Origin: Hermatobates lingyangjiaoensis
Lineage: Eukaryota; Arthropoda; Insecta; Hemiptera; Hermatobatidae
Assembly (NCBI GenBank): GCA_026182355.1
Contig: JAPFBL010000001.1
Span: 496,001-560,000, forward strand
Direction of reading: 5' to 3'
Length of the DNA stretch: 64,000 nt
The position numbers and the translations under genes are program-made. This document shows, in pieces, positions 1 to 13,477 of the stretch. Positions within the stretch are counted from its first letter, which is position 1. Every line of letters starts with the position of its first letter. The notes under the pieces were generated by a model. It was given only the letters and a program-made list of their open reading frames with translations, was not told where the DNA came from and made no database searches.

Positions 1-39
1 AATGATGATAAGTCATGATTTTAAAATGTACGTATATTC

Positions 40-73
40 TTTCTCTCTCTCTTACCCTCTCACCCCTCACTCT

Positions 74-131
<58 letters not shown>

Positions 132-146
132 TCATATTCTCTTTCT
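40..146. repeat. (CT)n microsatellite
   Basis: An almost pure CT/TC dinucleotide tract, longest and cleanest around 76-126 and interrupted by a few A and CCC steps at its edges. The serine/leucine-rich reading frame across it is a by-product of the repeat, not a gene. Confidence 0.97.
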
Positions 147-2933
147 ATCCTTTGTTCTTCTTCATTGTAGATTATATATTATTCCTACTATTTGTATAAG
201 GGCTTCAATATATTTTCAGCATTTACAATATCCTACTTTTCTATAATTCATAAATAACATATTAAATTATCTATTAATACTACTCATAAATAAAATACTC
301 TGAAACTTTTGTAATTCTCTTGAAGATGGCGCATTGACCAAATTATTGAAGAAAAAAGAGTATTGAGGACAAGGATGTCTCGATGCTGCAAGAATTCACC
401 TGGTGTATCAATAGACGTGGAATATCTTTATACCAAGACAACGACCACCAGAGTTATCTGACAATACACCTTACAGCAGGCAAATAGAAAACCCCTAAAA
501 GACAGGCATATAGCACAATCTGAACGAGGGAAATAGAAAATGCTACAATTATTTTAAGAAGTGAGAACGAAACGAGCCACATGTATATCCAGGACACTCA
601 ACCCTCCATGAACGTCCCGGCAAACAGTGCACGATATGAAGCTATAGAAACTTAGATAGTTCCCATAAAATCGTTAAGTGACAGGGCCCAAAAAACTTTT
701 ATAATAGTTGTAACCATTCCACTTGTGCTATTCTATTCACATATTTTTCCATTTCTAACCTTGATATAATTACTTTAATAATTATTTTAACGGTAAGCGA
801 TGTTAGCGATTCTTATTAGTTTAATGATATTTACTTTGATTGATGTTCATAGTTGTATAAATTAAAAGATTTGACATTTAACATAACCATATAGTAGCTT
901 ATGGACTTATTTTATGACTTCAATGCTTTCGCAGGAAGTTTACAATATAGTTCATGAGACGCTGGTGATAAATGCAGAAATAATTACGACTGAAAAAAAA
1001 TGAAAAAAATTAACAATTTTAAAAGTACAAACAATGAAAGTATTGAAATAGATAATATCAACATTGCAAGCAAAACTTTTAACTTGTTACTTCGTACCAA
1101 GTGCAAGTCGGACTTGGCCCAGGTTGTCACTCACAGCACAGGATTAACAAACTGTTTATCATAAAAGCGACTACCGGTGTTCAACGGTCGTCTTTTTGTT
1201 TTCAAAACTAATAACTCTCTCATCAAATTATTAATGTCCTGATCGTGAATAGAGGATACCATTTGAAATATGTTGACTTTAGGAAATATGTTATACAGTA
1301 TAGACAGATTAACGAGAGTATTATTTAGGACATGTTGGATGACAAAGCGACAAAGGACAGAGTACCCAGTGAATTAAGTATTCTACGAACAAGTTGAGCA
1401 GATATATTACCCGTATGTCGAACGCACAAAATACGAAATTTTCTTTTGAACAAATTCAAAATCAAAATAATTCAAGAGGAATTACTGAGTTTGGTTTTTA
1501 AAATACAAGAAATGTTTATATATGTGTTCTATGCTATTTTAAGTTTCAATATATGTTAGAAGTGCTCGTATAAAACAGATATCAAGAAGTACAAACATAT
1601 TTTAAACATATTTTTTTGCAACAAGTAAAATATATATTGCCTCATAATATACCAAACAAATTATGTGTAAAATTCAAATAAGTATAAATATTTGAAAAAG
1701 GAAGACTAACAAAGTATAATAACAATAACATTTCAGTTGGGCCTCGACCCCAAAATATCACACACTTAAAGGAATGTCCAGGACGGATTTGTGATAGTCC
1801 TATGTTAATGTTTATTAATTACAATGTAGCTATCGTAATATTATATCTATTATTATCTATTATATATATACTATATATAATATATTATGTATTATATATC
1901 GTAATATTATGTTAATTACGATATTATATGTTGATGTAGCGATTACGACATTATTTATAACTGCACTCTTTCTATTTTTCCATTTACTACCACTGCTTTG
2001 CTCTAACATTATTTTCGTTTTGACCTGCATGATCAAAACCACATGAAAATATATTTTACAGCTGAAAACATGAACATATTGATGATCATAGAAGATAGCT
2101 TTATGACAGAATTTTCCTGCACCTTTTTTTGTTGTAGGCATTCTTTGTTTATAGTTTTTCTGATGCTGTCAGCTGAAGCTTTACTTGCTCACTGACTTAG
2201 GATAAAGGAAAAAAAAAATATATACCAGAATAAAATGGTTTCTTTCTTATCTTTTTTTTATTTTAAATTCATCAATTTAAGCACTATTAAATTTGTAGCT
2301 GCTTTGTCGCTCTAGTGTTCTTATATATCTTGGGTTGCTGCTCACATTTACGCATATGCTATTTGCACCATTCTAATGTGTTTGCCTACTTATTAATCAT
2401 ATTACTTATCCATGATCTTCTATCCTCCCATTAGCATCTTGATAATTTCAAATATGAGGAGTAAAAATAATGAAATATTTAGGTTGTGAACGATGTGTTT
2501 ATAAGATTTTTTTTTTTAATACTGGATATTTGAAACATAGAATATATTAAAAAAACATTATTGTTTGATGGAAACCTTATCTTAGGATGTATACAAATAG
2601 TTTAGATATTGTAAAAAAAGTTATTTTGTTCAATGACTTCAGTTGCCAATAAATGAGGATTCCATCACAATTGATGGCTCGTTCAAGTTTCTGGCCTAAT
2701 TTCACTCTTGTGAAAAGAAGGCCGTAACACACCCATAGAACGAAACCTTTTGAGCCTAATGAATACCTTGCGTTTATAACGGCTTTCCAAAAATAACTAC
2801 ACATTTTCATCCAAATCAAAATGCTTTAACCCAAATCACCTTCATGTAGGCATTTATAATTCATTCAATCTATCTACTTTCTTACAAACACTTGGAAACT
2901 TCTTCTAATTACATTATATGCTTCATATAATGA
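147..2933. other. No recognisable gene; AT-rich, probably SCRB intron
   Basis: The sequence is AT-rich with scattered homopolymers and a short TA-rich palindromic stretch around 1855-1920. It lies downstream of exon 4 of the minus-strand CD36-type gene, so it is probably intron. I searched by eye on the minus strand for the next CD36 exon (the part with the conserved GTDG/FPP region) and did not find it. A minus-strand reading frame at 2577-2819 ends in a readable peptide, but it has no splice signals or family signature I recognise. Confidence 0.5.
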
Positions 2934-4092
2934 GTAGTAGATGTATCCGTCTTTGACGGGTATTTTGAAAAAAATTTAGAGATGATGCGTATTTCAAAAT
3001 ATTATTAGAAAATTATAGAATAGGCAAAAATATATTTATTAGCACAGTGTTGAGTAAATGCCTCTGTATACACCACATTAGCTACTTTTCTTCAGGTGTA
3101 TGGAAGAACAGAGAGTTGGAACCTCTTACTCTTGAGTAAGCAACATACAGTTGACCGTGTGAGAAAAACTTGGTCTCACTAACTTCAATTCCTGCCGTAG
3201 ACAGACATAAGCCTTGCCACTTATTTAACGTCATTACCAAACAGACGCTGACGAGAAATTGCAACCGTTTAAATTGAAAGGGACAGTTGCTGGGTATGAA
3301 TGGTATGCGTGGCATTAACACAAACTCCCCAGTACCACATGAAGTCATGATGTCCACCTTTATGACATGTCTATGCGAAGCCCCAATTCTGAGCCGTGTC
3401 CCATTGCGAATTTCTGGGGCACTCAAGTTTCGTAACAGGATGATTAGTGCCCCTACTTTAAGTTTTAAGCCATGAACAGGTAGTCCAGGAGCAGTCACAG
3501 AGTCAAGAAATTCAATTCGATAATGAAATGCTTCCTCATCACTAATCACTCTGTTTACTGACTTGCAAGTTCCTTCCCCAGCTTGATATTGCACAAGAAC
3601 TTTATTAATTGTTTCTGCCTGCTAATTTGTTGAGGTGAGAATTGCTCGTTCAAAAGTCAGTTATTTTGAAAAGATGGTAGATTTTGAAATTCAGGAAACA
3701 CTGAATCTCTTTCTAGGAGCTTAAATGCAAATGAAATTGAAATCAACTAACAATACCTACTTGCCATACTATACATACTGTATAATTTAAAAAAAAAACA
3801 TATCTCTGAAGTTAGCCAAAGTTAGCTTAAAAGTCCATAACTACGCTACTACGTTGAATTTTCAAACCATTAATGCTTATATTTCAAGTTAGACATACAC
3901 AAATTTACTGTCAAAGTTTCAGTTCACTATGTGTGGCTGAATTTACTGGTGCCAAAATTTTGTGGACAAACAGACAAACCAGAAACCCGACGGACAAAAA
4001 TTCCGTCATAAAATGTATGAAACGTAAAAATGACTTGGAATGAGTCAGTTCTAAGCAATGTACAGACAAAACCTTTCTTTTGTTTATATAGA
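2934..4092 (-). mobile_element. Helitron fragment, 1.16 kb, with helicase remnant
   Basis: On the minus strand the element begins TC (4092-4091) and ends in a GTAG-like CTAG remnant at 2934-2937. Eight bases before that end is a hairpin with arms CCGTC and GACGG around a 3-base loop (about 2947-2959), the typical Helitron 3' structure. The 5' 60 bases match the 5' ends of the two composite Helitrons at 28798-34038, including the stretch encoding GAACTGACTCA. The host base before TC is A and the flank fits A/T insertion. It is shorter than an autonomous Helitron: only the C-terminal part of the helicase is present and no Rep domain is seen. It lies in the receptor gene's presumed downstream intron. 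Confidence 0.8.
3082..3660 (-). pseudogene. Helitron Pif1-like helicase, C-terminal remnant
   Basis: The minus-strand frame reads as the C-terminal half of the Pif1-family helicase of Helitrons, an enzyme that unwinds DNA during rolling-circle transposition. Visible family landmarks in order are ERAILT-like residues near the right end, then EFLDSVTAPGLPVHGLKLKVG, LLRNLSAPEIRNGTRLRIGA, TLNKWQG (helicase motif V region) and FFSHGQLYVAYSRV (motif VI region). An in-frame stop separates the ERAIL segment from the 170-codon open part, which itself runs open to its stop at 3082-3084. The Walker A and B motifs and the Rep nuclease are missing, so this is a truncated copy that cannot move itself. It is better preserved than the helicase remains in the composite Helitrons at 29723-30336 and 32500-33113. 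Confidence 0.85.
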
Positions 4093-5084
4093 TTCTTTTA
4101 TGTTTGTAAAAAAGAAAAAAACGTTTTCAAAAATTCAAAAACATTTAGAAGCAAAAAAGTAAAAAAAAATGGAGATGATGACTTCGTAAGGTTGTCCGTG
4201 TTTGCTCGATTATTTGTATCCAGGATGCTTTATCCGCTCTATGTTCGGTTCGTTCTATATTTTATCCCTTCCACAGTTTGTTTATTCAATACATTGCCTT
4301 TCAATATTCTGTCGGTTTTTCTTCGAATATTCTATTTTTACAAAATAATTTCAACCATTTCAGAGGGAAGAAATAAAGTTAACACTGCAACCAACCAAGC
4401 TTAAACTTATAAATTATGATGGGAATAAAATTATTCAAATATAATACTATGAGCTTCTTACCAGTCTATTATTATCCTATTAATGCATTATATATAGTGT
4501 ATACAATATGTTACAAAGAAAAAAATTATTGGAAATGCAAATAGAGATATAAACATTTAAACTGATTTTAATGCACAATAATCTTTACATGTTTTATTAA
4601 AATAAAAATTGAAAAATAAAAAATATTCTGAGTTTGATATTTAATTTCACAATATACCATACAATTTATATTTAATTATTATTTTCAAAAATGTAATTAT
4701 TGTATTATATACTATACGATGGTACTATAGCACTTGTTCTACAATAAGATCCCAACAAAAATACTGTAAACTATATGGTGCACCCAATATTGGGGGGACG
4801 GGGGGGATGAAATTATTGGCACACGTGAACAACCGCACACACGCATACTATAACTACTATGAAATCGGAAAACTGAGTTCTGGTGATTTAAAAATCTGAA
4901 AATGTGTGATCAACATAATTTTTGTTTATTTAAAAAAAAAAATATAGAGAGAGATATCATAATTACTGTCAAAAAGTAAAATATGACTCCCCAAACAATA
5001 TGAGTTCATCGTTCTTAAGTAAGTATTTATGTAGCACTGTATTTGATTAAAATTTCTTAGTAGCCTGGTGGTTGATGTACTTAC
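4093..5084. other. Intergenic/intronic, no gene
   Basis: AT-rich sequence between the Helitron fragment and exon 4. It holds a short G-run near 4793-4807 and poly-A tracts but no recognisable exon. It is most likely the 5' part of the intron that follows exon 4. Confidence 0.5.
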
Positions 5085-5345
5085 TGGTCCCAAGAGTGAA
5101 AAGAGGTAGGAATTTTCCTTGACTTTGACCAGAGGTTTTGAGTTCTGCTTTAAGGCGACACAGATAATCAAGGGAGCCACGTCTCTGGCAGAACAATCTA
5201 TCGGCACACCTGAGTACATAATTTCTTTGGCACTTGTTTTCAAAAATATGTCTTTTGTGCTGCGTCCAAATATTCCAGGAATGGCTGCATTTATAACAGT
5301 AAAGAGTGGCGTTGGAAATTCTCTCTCTGCAGTTAAAAAGATGCT
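5085..5345 (-). CDS. CD36/SCRB-type receptor, coding exon 4 (87 codons)
   Basis: The exon starts after a pyrimidine-rich acceptor ending TTTTAG and ends at a strong donor, CCA|GTAAGTA. Its phase-0 frame joins exactly to exon 3. It reads SIFLTAEREFPTPLFTV, then AAIPGIFGRSTKDIFLKTSA, EIMYSGVPIDCSARD, ICVALKQNSKPL and ENSYLFSLLGP. In CD36 relatives this is the stretch with the conserved [VT]xExxxxG motif before the cysteine-bearing region and the FSLFG-like turn. It lies in the extracellular ligand-binding domain. A different frame across the same bases is also open for 112 codons, but it has none of these family features. The next exon is not visible between here and position 1. Confidence 0.88.
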
Positions 5346-7726
5346 CTAAAAGTAGATACCAAGTCGTTAGCAGTATTAATCTCAATAAATGCTTTGAAAT
5401 AAGTGCTCTAAATATTATTAAGCAGAAGGTTTAATTAAGATTAACAATACTTACTACATGAAACAGATATTACAGTTCAGTAGTTGATGTATTGTCACAA
5501 AAACTAAAAAAAAATGTACTGAACAAAGTTATACTATTTCAACTGTATTTAGGTTTATGACCTTTAATATTTATCAGAAAATCCAGTATTAGTATAGTTT
5601 TCAGTTTTTAATCATTAATAAACATTTCCGTTAAACGAAACTGCGTAACTTTAATATTTGAATATATATAAACAATAAAAAGGACATTTTTTATGGAAGG
5701 TTTTCGATAACACTTATTTGTTTAGGGGGTGCTACTCCCCGCAGTCGTTATATATGAGCCACCCAGATGTTGTAAAAAAGAATTATTATATGACATTGTA
5801 AAAAGAATATAATAAATAAATACACCTGACGAAAGTGAAAGAATTAAATTAAGTAGATAAGTTGACTACAGGTGGTAAAAAAAAATATAAATATAAAAAT
5901 GTGAAAATGTATTGATTGCAGTAAATCAAATTAGATTATGATTATAAACGATGACCAAAACCCAACACGCATTTCAGTCTGATAGAAATGGGCAATTGAA
6001 CTAAAAGATTGGGGTCTACAAACTTGTAAGCTTAATAATAAAAGCTACTGAATCAAGATGAAAGAAGAGAATTATTAAGCAGAATATCTGTCAAATGTTG
6101 TTCCAAGTATTCTCTAGAAGTCTATATTGTCATCCATGTTATTGAATTAAAACTTTCATTTATTCCGTAAAACTTTTAAAAAAAAAATAATTTTTAACAG
6201 GAATCCACCTTTTTAATGCCACCGATTTCTAATAAAATGCTGCAAATGTGTGTCTCAGTGCAAATATATGCGAAGAATTTCAAAAATCAAATTAACCAAA
6301 TCACGAAATATCATACTTAAAATACTGTTTCCTTAAGATAGAACATCAACCTCGGTAGCAATATTAAATTTTCATAGAATGTATTTTATACAAAAAATAT
6401 GAGTTTTTTTACGATTCTGTAAAAATCTGTGAACTCGAATTCGGTTAAAATGTTGTGATTACACTTTTTAGTTCATTTTTAATATATATATATAGAATGC
6501 GATACTCTTAGAAATCGTTTTTTTTTTTTTTTTGGCTAAAAGCGTAGAAAATTATTGTTTTAGAATTGTTATAAAGAGACTTCATCTCTATTTTTTCAAT
6601 AGAGTTAATGTTATTTCCACTGAAGTTTGTCATTTTACTATCGATCCTACTATTTCTTTTTATTTAATGGAGAATTTTTAATTTATTCTAATCAATTTGA
6701 TAAAAATATCAAATACAGGCCAGTAAAGTATAGATATTAAATATGAAGCAGTTAATTAATCTGAGTCAGTTAAATTGATATATTTAAGTCAAGTTAAATC
6801 TCTGGTGATTATTTACAAGTTTTCGTATATTTTATTATAATAAATAATTATAGTAAAAGCATTTATTGAGGAGCATTATTTTATTATAATAAATAATTCC
6901 ATGTCATGAAAATAGCAAGAATAAATTTAATTTTTGAAGAATATTTTTTTGATGAAGTGGATATTTATAATGAAGTCACAAAAGTCTTGCACCAGATATT
7001 TATTTTACATAAGTTATGGAGCTACGCATATAGTTTAAATGTAATCAGGACTGGATTATGAAATTCTAAAGAGGGCTTCTGCCCTCCCCACAGACCAATA
7101 TGCTTTCTTCACAGCCCTCATACTTCTATTGTCTTCCTGGAAAAATGTGTTTACAAAACTAGTATCTTATACATTCAGTTTAAATTTAATCAAAATTGAA
7201 TATGTATTAAGTTTTTAAGAGGTATTCTCTTTCTCCCACTTAGCTCTCTTAGAGGATATTTCGATATTCAGTACCAAGTTCATTATCATTCTTAAAAAAT
7301 GTTTTTTCATAATTCATTTTCTTATGCATATGACTGAAATTGATTCAAATTGGATATACCATACTTATATGAAGTTTTAAAAGACGCTTGTGCTATCAGT
7401 AGCTCTGTTAGAGGAGCATTTACTAGATTTCAGGCAACCTCCACAATATTTCTCTAAGAAAAACGCCCATGGTATTTCTCACAATATATGTTTGCTTTAT
7501 TCGTTTTCTTAAACATATGATTTTAATAATGCAAAAAATCACATATGATATGTGTTTCGTATTTGAAGGGGAGTTTCTGTTTAAGGGGCATTTGGAGAAT
7601 GGAAACAACTCCTATTCCTCCTAAACTCATATAAATACAGAAACTTAAATTAAAAAGATGAACATGGAATGTAATGCATATTTACTTAATGCTTTAAAAG
7701 AGTATGATATTATTTGAATCGCATAC
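5346..7726. other. SCRB intron 3, no gene
   Basis: This 2381-base intron on the minus strand separates exons 3 and 4. It is AT-rich. At about 7050-7600 there are two or three diverged copies of a unit of roughly 170 bases sharing an AGCTCT(G/C)TTAGAGGA core (around 7240 and 7398), suggesting an old tandem duplication. I recognise no transposon or RNA gene. Confidence 0.6.
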
Positions 7727-7874
7727 CAGCAAAGGAGCGTTGACTGTGGTTATAACCTCTTCTCCTGTCAAAGGATAAGTCAACTCCCGTTGAAAATAAT
7801 AGGTGTTATAAGCACTATAGGTAATGGTGTCTTCTTTGAGATTTTCTACAAAATCCCGTTTCTCTTTCCACTCA
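7727..7874 (-). CDS. CD36/SCRB-type receptor, coding exon 3
   Basis: The exon follows an acceptor ending TGCAG. Its first base completes the tyrosine codon begun in exon 2, giving GPYVFY followed by EWKEKRDFVENLKEDTITYS, AYNTYYFQREL and TYPLTGEEVITTVNAPLL. It stops at CTG|GTATGC in phase 0. The GPYVF-x-EW[KR]EK block and the F-x-x-[ED]-x-S/T...NxPLL block are hallmarks of the CD36 extracellular domain. The exon carries no start codon of its own; the ATG to its right is in intron sequence. Confidence 0.9.
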
Positions 7875-8236
7875 CTGCAACATTTACAGTTTCTAAAATT
7901 CATTTAGTAATCATAAGAATTTTTGTTCACCTAACCTAAGATATAACATAATCGACTACAGTGTTTATAACTGAGGTTAACATGATGTAATGTTAAAGTA
8001 TCTTACAGATTATACAAACAAGTTTAAATTTCTAGTGAACACAAACTAGCACATCACTTCTGTACAGAATTAACAATCAAATATAACTTGGGCGATTTTA
8101 GTACAACTAGTCTAACACAACGACAACAACAACAACAGTAACAACATCAACGTAAAGACTACAATTTGATTACAAGATGTTGGTTTTTACTTCAACCTCC
8201 TTTTCCCTGAAGTAGTATTGCCCAATAATACAATTA

Positions 8237-8256
8237 ACAGTGTCAATTGACACTGT
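8237..8256. repeat. Perfect 20-bp palindrome
   Basis: ACAGTGTCAA is followed directly by its reverse complement TTGACACTGT. It lies in intron 2 of the receptor gene with no associated element. It could be chance or the core of a small foldback. Confidence 0.6.
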
Positions 8257-8488
8257 CAGTAGCAGTTCTCAAGAAAATCTTTGCAATCACTTTCTGGCCT
8301 ATCTGGTTAAAAGTATTTATCCGATTGCTTTTTTTTTTTGTGTAAGGGAACACTGAAAATTCAACTCCTTCTCATACAACCTGTTACTTTTTTAGTATTT
8401 TTGGATACCTTAACTACAGTTTCATGTATTTAGAAGTAATTTTGTTTTAAGTTACTCCATTAGCATTTTGATTTTGTAGCAGAAATCA

Positions 8489-8740
8489 GTGGTGGACACC
8501 CACTGGTGGCACTCCGTAACTTATTTAATCTTTATGACGACAGAAGTTCATGTGGCCATTACCGTTCTACTCATCTTTGAAAGTTTGTGGGGATTACTAG
8601 TTGGGAAAGATTTTGGGCAAGTGGATTTGGATGAGTTTACTGTGGAATCTTTTGTAGCGGTCTTTTGCATATTTGCAAACGAAGGGGGGTTTAAACTCTC
8701 GCTAAATGATTATGTTTGGAACTTAAAATGGGAGGTGTGA
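8489..8740 (+). pseudogene. Unrecognised coding-like stretch, 83 codons
   Basis: I do not recognise this. The plus-strand frame is open for 83 codons, opens with GTG rather than ATG, and is less AT-rich than its surroundings. Its second half, from LVGKDFGQVDLDEF to the end, is hydrophilic with acidic residues; the first half has a hydrophobic run around ITVLLIFESLWGLL. There is no convincing acceptor or donor at the edges. It could be a decayed transposon fragment, a remnant exon or chance. Confidence 0.15.
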
Positions 8741-11700
8741 AAATTTTTTAAGTATAACAACAATTTATAAAATTCTTTTAAAACCAATAAATTCTCACTT
8801 TTTTAGAAATCATAGCCTCAAGTCCTCCAAAAACACCTAATCCCTGGGTCATTCTTGACCTAAAAATATTGATGAATAGTAATTGTGAGAGTGATCAAGA
8901 GAGTTTAAGAAAAACAATCATGATTAAAAGAATATAGAGAAGATTAATCATGAACACAAAAACAATGACGGATAAAAAAAATAAGAAGACACAAGAAAAA
9001 ACCATATGATGAACATATTTGCTAAAAAAAGTATATAATAAAAACTATCCTATTTGTTAATTGCAATAACCGGAATTCTTTAAACTTAGATACTTTATAA
9101 CTTTTAATCGTATACGGTCTGTTCATTACTTTTTATGCACGTATTTTTTCACTGCAAGATAACAATAAAACTTTCTTTAGATTTTCTTTATTATGAACAT
9201 AATATACGGATTGCTATGTTGATCGAGCCCAACAAGTTGGTGGTTCTACCAATCCTAATCTATTCTCTTATAGGTTTCTTACGACTGACGTCAAGTATTT
9301 TAAATTACAATGAAAATTGTTGAATGTATGATTGAAACGAAAAAACTAATCTTCATTAATGTAAAAATAATTATTCAAAATGTTTCAAACATATTTTACC
9401 TAAAAAATAACTGTTTTAACCAAACAAGATTCATAAAGTAATGTTTTTATGCATAATTTTGTAGACAAATTATACATATATTTTGTTCATAGCGTAATTA
9501 AAAATTATTATGATTGTAACAACTCTATAATTCAGTCAATTATAATTGACAATTATCAATAAACAAAATCCACAAGCTGTTACAATAGTGATAGATTTTT
9601 TATGCTAGAATGAATACGGTATATAAGCGAAGGCGAATTGTTGGGTGTTGTAGAATTTAAATGTTCCAATATCATCAGAAGGCTGTTTATACACTTCTCA
9701 TTTTAAATTGCAAATTATCGACTCTAGCTTCCTGAGAACCATTTAATTACTGTAAAAGATCCCACTTTAGTCTCACCCCTTGTATAAATAAGGCGAATTT
9801 GGAGAAATAACCTGATCTGTACTGAAACGTTTTAAATCGTAACTACCAAGTTATTTATTATTTAACAAAATAGACTTAATAATAATAGATATACTTCTAT
9901 CTCTCTATAAACTTCTCTATAAACTATTAACCGTGTATCAAGTATAATGTAAACTAATAAAGTGTAACTTAAGAAATATAACATTTTAAAGGAAGTTTAA
10001 TTCAGTGGATGTTTAAGAGCATCTGAGTCTCTGTGCACACTGTGACATCCTCACTCCAGTCATAGTGAGAAGTTCTTAAAAAAAAAACACGTAAAAGTTC
10101 TTTTGCTTTCAAAGTTCTTCATATATTTTCTTCAATTTTAAGATATTATATCTTCACATATTTCATACTCAATATTTGGTATACGTAATGCTATATTCCT
10201 TAATTGTGTTTTTTTAAGAATGTTTAATTTTTAAATTAATTAAATTTAAATATTTTTACCGAAATAAATTTAATTCGTAAATTACGGTTTTTATAATTTG
10301 CGTTTTAATCCATTTACTATAAGAGCTATTAAGGTTTTAATAGGCATATATGGATACTTTTTTTATTAAATAAATTTTTAAAGGTAACATTGGCATTAAA
10401 TTCAGTTATTTTTGAAAATATAAGTTCATAAAAATATTAGTTATGTTATCAGGATGATTAGTTACTTTGCACAAGATGATTAAAATTATCCCATCCCTTC
10501 CAGTGTTTATGCTTACTGAAATAGACAATAACGTGATAATAAGTTCATAATTAAAGATTTGTTATAAAAGTAAAAATAAATTAAAGAAAAAGTTTTTTAA
10601 CAGAAAAGATGTGACTTTGTGACTATGTTCTTGAGATATCCCATGTAAATGTAATAACAAAGTTTCAAATTGGACCTTATTCTGAATATTAAGTTAACCT
10701 TGTATTCAAAACCATGTCTTCTATAAATTAAGTTAAAGCATAATTTCGGATTTCAACAACATGTATATATTACTATAATTATCATAAAAAAAATAAAGCA
10801 ATATTTCTAATAAATGTAATTACGGCCTGAGAACTGTCATACATGTACATATATTGTAATCATAGCAGGTTTTTGGAAACTATTATTTATTAAATCCTAT
10901 AAATTAAATTTAATTTAAAAACAATATTAATTATAAATTAGATAATCAAATTTGCTAATTTGTTGATTTTTTTATAATTAATTGGTAGTTAAATTATTCT
11001 GGAAAAATAATTTTTAAATTTTAACCAAACTTAACTAGATTTATTATTTTACACAAAATAGATGAAAAAAATTAGCCATCTAAAAAAAATATTTAATAAA
11101 TTTTGAATTGAATACGTATTTTTAATTATTTTTAAAAAAAGATTATCTGTAATGTTTTTATAAATCTTTAATTTGTTTAAACAATTTAGAATAGTTTGTT
11201 TTTTTTTTGATAATGTGGATATAAACTTTGAAAAGCAAATTGAACCAGTTTAAATCATATTTTTTTCTTTGCCTATTTTATTTTGATTTTTTTTCTCTTT
11301 ACCAATCAGACTACGTAGCTTTATTGGTTGCTAGCTGAGCTGCAATCTAGAAACTCCGTTGTGCTCCTTTCCTCGCCTCTATTTTAACCCTAACGTAAAT
11401 GATTAATATTTTTATTGCATAACTTTAAAAAAAACCTTTCGCATGAGTCCATCAATTAGTTAAGAAGGATGGTATGAGACAGTATTCTCTATTACTGCCG
11501 TATTGATATATTTTACTTAACAGTAAATCGAATATAATAGCTCAATCGTTTGGCAGCCAAAATTGATCATTGCTTCTCAAAATACTCTAAATTAATATTT
11601 ATCAAACATGTTCTGTAGTTTTGTGAAATTCAATAGATTTAACTGTGTACTTGCTTTAGTCATCCAGAATTTATGAAAATCTGTTAGTAATTTCTTAATG

Positions 11701-11761
11701 ACTTTTTCAAAAAATTAATATCTATATTTATGACTAGTTTTAATGAGAAGAAATAAATTAC

Positions 11762-11919
11762 TAGAAGACATATGGTCCGACTTCTTGAACTATTGGTATC
11801 CCTCCTTTGTTGACTTCATCAGGATTAGTAATGTTGAAAAGATATATGTTGAATACAAATTCTTGTGGCACTTTAGTCCAAAATCCTCTTACATCAGATC
11901 CTTCCTTCAGTGTCACCAT
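11762..11919 (-). CDS. CD36/SCRB-type receptor, coding exon 2
   Basis: The exon begins after TTTTGCAG in phase 0 and ends TTCTA|GTAATT, leaving two bases of the next codon. It reads MVTLKEGSDVRGFWTKVP, then FVFNIYLFNITNPDEV and NKGGIPIVQEVGPYVF. This is textbook CD36 family: the [LT]xxGS-x(4)-W segment just outside the membrane, the [YF]xFNxTNPxE motif with an N-glycosylation sequon (NIT), and the GGxPxxQEVGPYVF block. It follows exon 1's membrane segment directly, giving LDFVLEK-MVTLKEGSDV. The 73-codon reading frame on the opposite strand here is a shadow of this exon. Confidence 0.93.
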
Positions 11920-13477
11920 CTGCAAAATCACAAAATCTCAGTAATGCAACCATTAGTATATTAGTCGTTCTGATTCAGTTATTCCGCTTTTATTAAACTA
12001 ATCTTCTACTAAGTTAAACATCAAGCAATTAAACATAGAGAAACGAGATTCATTTTAATTATCTCTTTAGAATTAAGTCTTCGTGCTAAGAAATTTAATG
12101 GAAAGACTAGTTGAAAAGTATAAGTAAAAATATAGTTTGAATTGTAGATAAACATTATTCGACATTCTTTTTATAAAATTTCCCTTAGGACTGAGACAAG
12201 GAAAAAACCATAAAAAATATCTATTCTTTCAGAAAGGGTAGCATAGCTGCTGTTAATAACATTAACATTAATCTGAAATGTTAAAATTATTAAAACTGAC
12301 TTGTATTAAATTATTAAACTAATGCCTGAATCTCATCAGACCCGTACGCCCCTCAGCCCTGCCTATCCTACTGTGCATCTCATTGTTGTAACTAAATTCA
12401 ACTTCAGGTTTTAAGTTCTTAATTCAGCTTTATAAATGTACATAGAGAAGCCATCCTCCCTTCTATAGTTTAGGTATAGTTTGACCAAAATCTTTATTCA
12501 TTCCAAAGAGATTGGCTTGAATACTGATATAATGTGATCAAAGGTTTCTACCTCTTCCAGACCAAAAATCTGTATTCTTAGTATGATCTCAAATACAGCT
12601 TCCATTCATAGTAGTTCATTAAATGAATTTCTAATAGATGTTCTATGTACATTTTTAAATTCTCCCTTTGAAGATATAGTATTTTTTACGCATAGAAATT
12701 CTTTACTTTCTACTATTTAAATAATACTCTATTCCATATTATATACATTATTATACTGTTTATTATGTTACATTCTATTTCTTTACTTTTTTTCTTTATA
12801 GTTTAAATAAGCCTCTTAACTAAAGTGGACCAGTATGTTCTTGACTGGTCAATAAAAGTTATTCTTTAACTGATTTATTTGTCAGTTCCACTCTTTGAAA
12901 GGTGAGGTGTATAGAGGAAAACTGCTGAAGAATGCACCAATAATGAGAAGTCCATTATTGCCATAATTGAATCTCTATGTTATAGCCCAAAAAACTCCAT
13001 TTATACCATTTGGGGAGCACAAATCTAACGCTAGCTAATTTCTGCAGTAAAATAATTGTCGAGCAAAAGGAGTGAATTATAATTATGTGCAAATCTGTGA
13101 TGTGGAGATTCTGAAGATATGTTTTGATAATTTAATTCATCTTTTATTGGATGAATCAGCAATATCAAATATTTTCTCCTCAACTCGTTTTTTAGTAAAG
13201 ATGGAATAATGCGAAGGTAGTAACTGAAGGAGCTAAGCAGCTCGCCCAATTCCCCGGAGAAGTTAATCCAAGCTTTGATAGACCTTAATATGGTATTAGT
13301 GGTCATAGTTGTGTGAGGAAAAGGAATTTCACATTCAACACAACTATGCAGTTGTATTAACTTGGTTTAATGTGAAGGCATTCTCTAATTTCGAAACGAT
13401 TTATTTTAAAGCTAATGACAACGTTGAGACAGATTTTCTAAAAATATTAAGTACAATATCATTAGGATTAAAAACGT

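Larger units (their letters stand above)
7875..11761. other. SCRB intron 2, mostly featureless
   Basis: This is a 3887-base AT-rich intron. It contains a short CAA-rich tract around 8118-8150, a perfect 20-base palindrome at 8237-8256 and an 83-codon plus-strand reading frame at 8489-8740, listed separately. Around 11285-11400 there is a less AT-rich patch, but it has no structure I can name. Confidence 0.6.

Noticed and set aside
2577..2819. Minus-strand frame as exon 5 of the CD36-type gene
   Set aside because: FTRVKLGQ looked faintly like the expected FxVKxG segment, but there is no usable donor, and the following conserved W and cysteine pattern is absent.
13031..13306. 91-codon minus-strand frame as a gene
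   Set aside because: No recognisable motif, no splice or start context, and no supporting neighbour.
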